From positions 62,001 through 126,000 of the forward strand of contig NZ_AUYB01000102.1 in the NCBI RefSeq assembly GCF_001625655.1: a stretch of DNA of 64,000 nucleotides. The letters are read 5' to 3'. The position numbers and the translations under genes were made by a program. The DNA comes from Pseudoalteromonas luteoviolacea DSM 6061. GTDB taxonomy: Bacteria; Pseudomonadota; Gammaproteobacteria; Enterobacterales; Alteromonadaceae. The notes below the pieces were generated by a model, which did not search any database, was not told the origin of the DNA, and was given only the letters and a program-made list of their open reading frames with translations. Below are positions 63,499-64,000 of the stretch, piece by piece. Positions within the stretch are counted from its first letter, which is position 1. The number at the start of each line of letters is the position of its first letter.

Positions 63499-63881
63499 AT
63501 TACGAAAGTCGTAAAGCTCTTATCTATACCTGTAGTCGCAGCCCTTTTTGTATTGGCCTTTTACCATCAAAAAGTCATTTCAGTTGTGTTACTACCTCAA
63601 TACATAGAGTGGGCGCATAACATTGAGGATCAAGGACTTAAAATTGGTAAGCAACTTAATGAGAGAAAGTGTTTGGTCATAGCATATACGTTAGAAAAGG
63701 ATACCATTTAAGCAAGCCTAAATTAGCCCATGAGTTAGTTCACGTATTGCAAATAGAAAGAGCCTGTTTGGACAAAGTTGTATCTCTGCACTTCTCCGAT
63801 TTAGCACAATACGGCTACAACGACGCGCCATTAGAAGTGGAAGCATTTGAAGCGAATAGAAATTACAGCCAAAGCTGGTGA
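63499..63881 (+). pseudogene. Frameshifted membrane-anchored HExxH protein, DUF4157-like
   Basis: The first frame, open from 63481, encodes a hydrophobic segment (LLSIPVVAALFVLAFY) and then QYIEWAHNIEDQGLKIGKQL, but runs into a stop at 63711. The next frame, entered near 63668, continues FGHSIYVRKGYHLSKPKLAHELVHVLQIER and ends PLEVEAFEANRNYSQSW at 63881. The two parts join if one base is restored at about 63667. HELVH is a zinc-peptidase-like motif seen in small DUF4157-type proteins. No normal start codon opens the first frame. So it is probably a broken gene, unless the base is a sequencing error. Confidence 0.5.
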
Positions 63882-64000
63882 AATACCAAGGCCGCAGTTG
63901 TGGCAACAACGCTAGCTTCATATACAAAATAATTGGCCAATTGACAGAGAAGTAACCAAAAAACACTGCAGAGCAAGCTGCTGATGCAGGCAAAATAGAA

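Overview
The window reads as a chromosomal segment of a marine gammaproteobacterium, most likely Pseudoalteromonas or a close Alteromonadales relative. This is inferred from the AT-rich base composition, the many lipoproteins and TonB-dependent receptors, FadE, D-lactate dehydrogenase and OxyR/KatG types, and large chemotaxis and phosphorelay proteins. I ran no database search. No tRNA, rRNA, intact insertion sequence, prophage or CRISPR array was seen.

Layout. 0-17 kb: a surface lipoprotein with Ig-like and RCC1-like parts, a small lipoprotein, FadE, an M2 (ACE-type) peptidase lipoprotein, an ABC-2 exporter pair, a Rossmann-fold protein, a decayed GNAT gene, D-lactate dehydrogenase, a nuclease/phosphatase-fold lipoprotein, a serine hydrolase and a MATE exporter. 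17-22 kb: a DUF1289 protein, a collagen-like modular secreted protein, and a tannase-family esterase behind a strong Fur box. 22-29 kb: a signalling module of a response regulator, an HD-GYP response regulator and a divergent 1339-residue hybrid histidine kinase with a C-terminal Hpt domain. 29-36 kb: a GNAT, two small conserved genes, and a Fur-box-preceded PepSY/TonB-receptor operon.

35.8-47.7 kb is the most coherent metabolic region: aminoethylphosphonate (AEP) catabolism. It holds phnW, an sCache chemoreceptor, a DUF819 membrane protein, a HutC-type GntR regulator, a FAD amine oxidoreductase, phnX, a DUF5690 MFS-like transporter and a TonB-dependent receptor. A near-identical palindrome (TGGTCTAGACCA / TGGTATAGACCA) lies just upstream of both the TonB-receptor operon and phnW, tying the two arms into one probable regulon. 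No ABC phosphonate transporter is present, so a TonB receptor plus DUF5690 uptake route is suggested.

47.8-56 kb: a serine hydrolase, glutathionyl-hydroquinone reductase, DoxX, a DUF4397-like lipoprotein, OxyR divergent from an exported KatG, and a SpoU-type methyltransferase. 56-64 kb: a 54-residue peptide gene with a double-glycine leader and a three-cysteine core (absent from long-ORF lists), a GNAT, a three-PAS chemoreceptor, a MerR-methyltransferase fusion behind a 19-bp-spacer promoter, a small secreted protein, and a frameshifted HExxH protein.

Most promising for novelty: the orphan double-glycine peptide, the TonB/DUF5690 phosphonate regulon, the MerR-methyltransferase fusion and the Fur-controlled tannase-family esterase.
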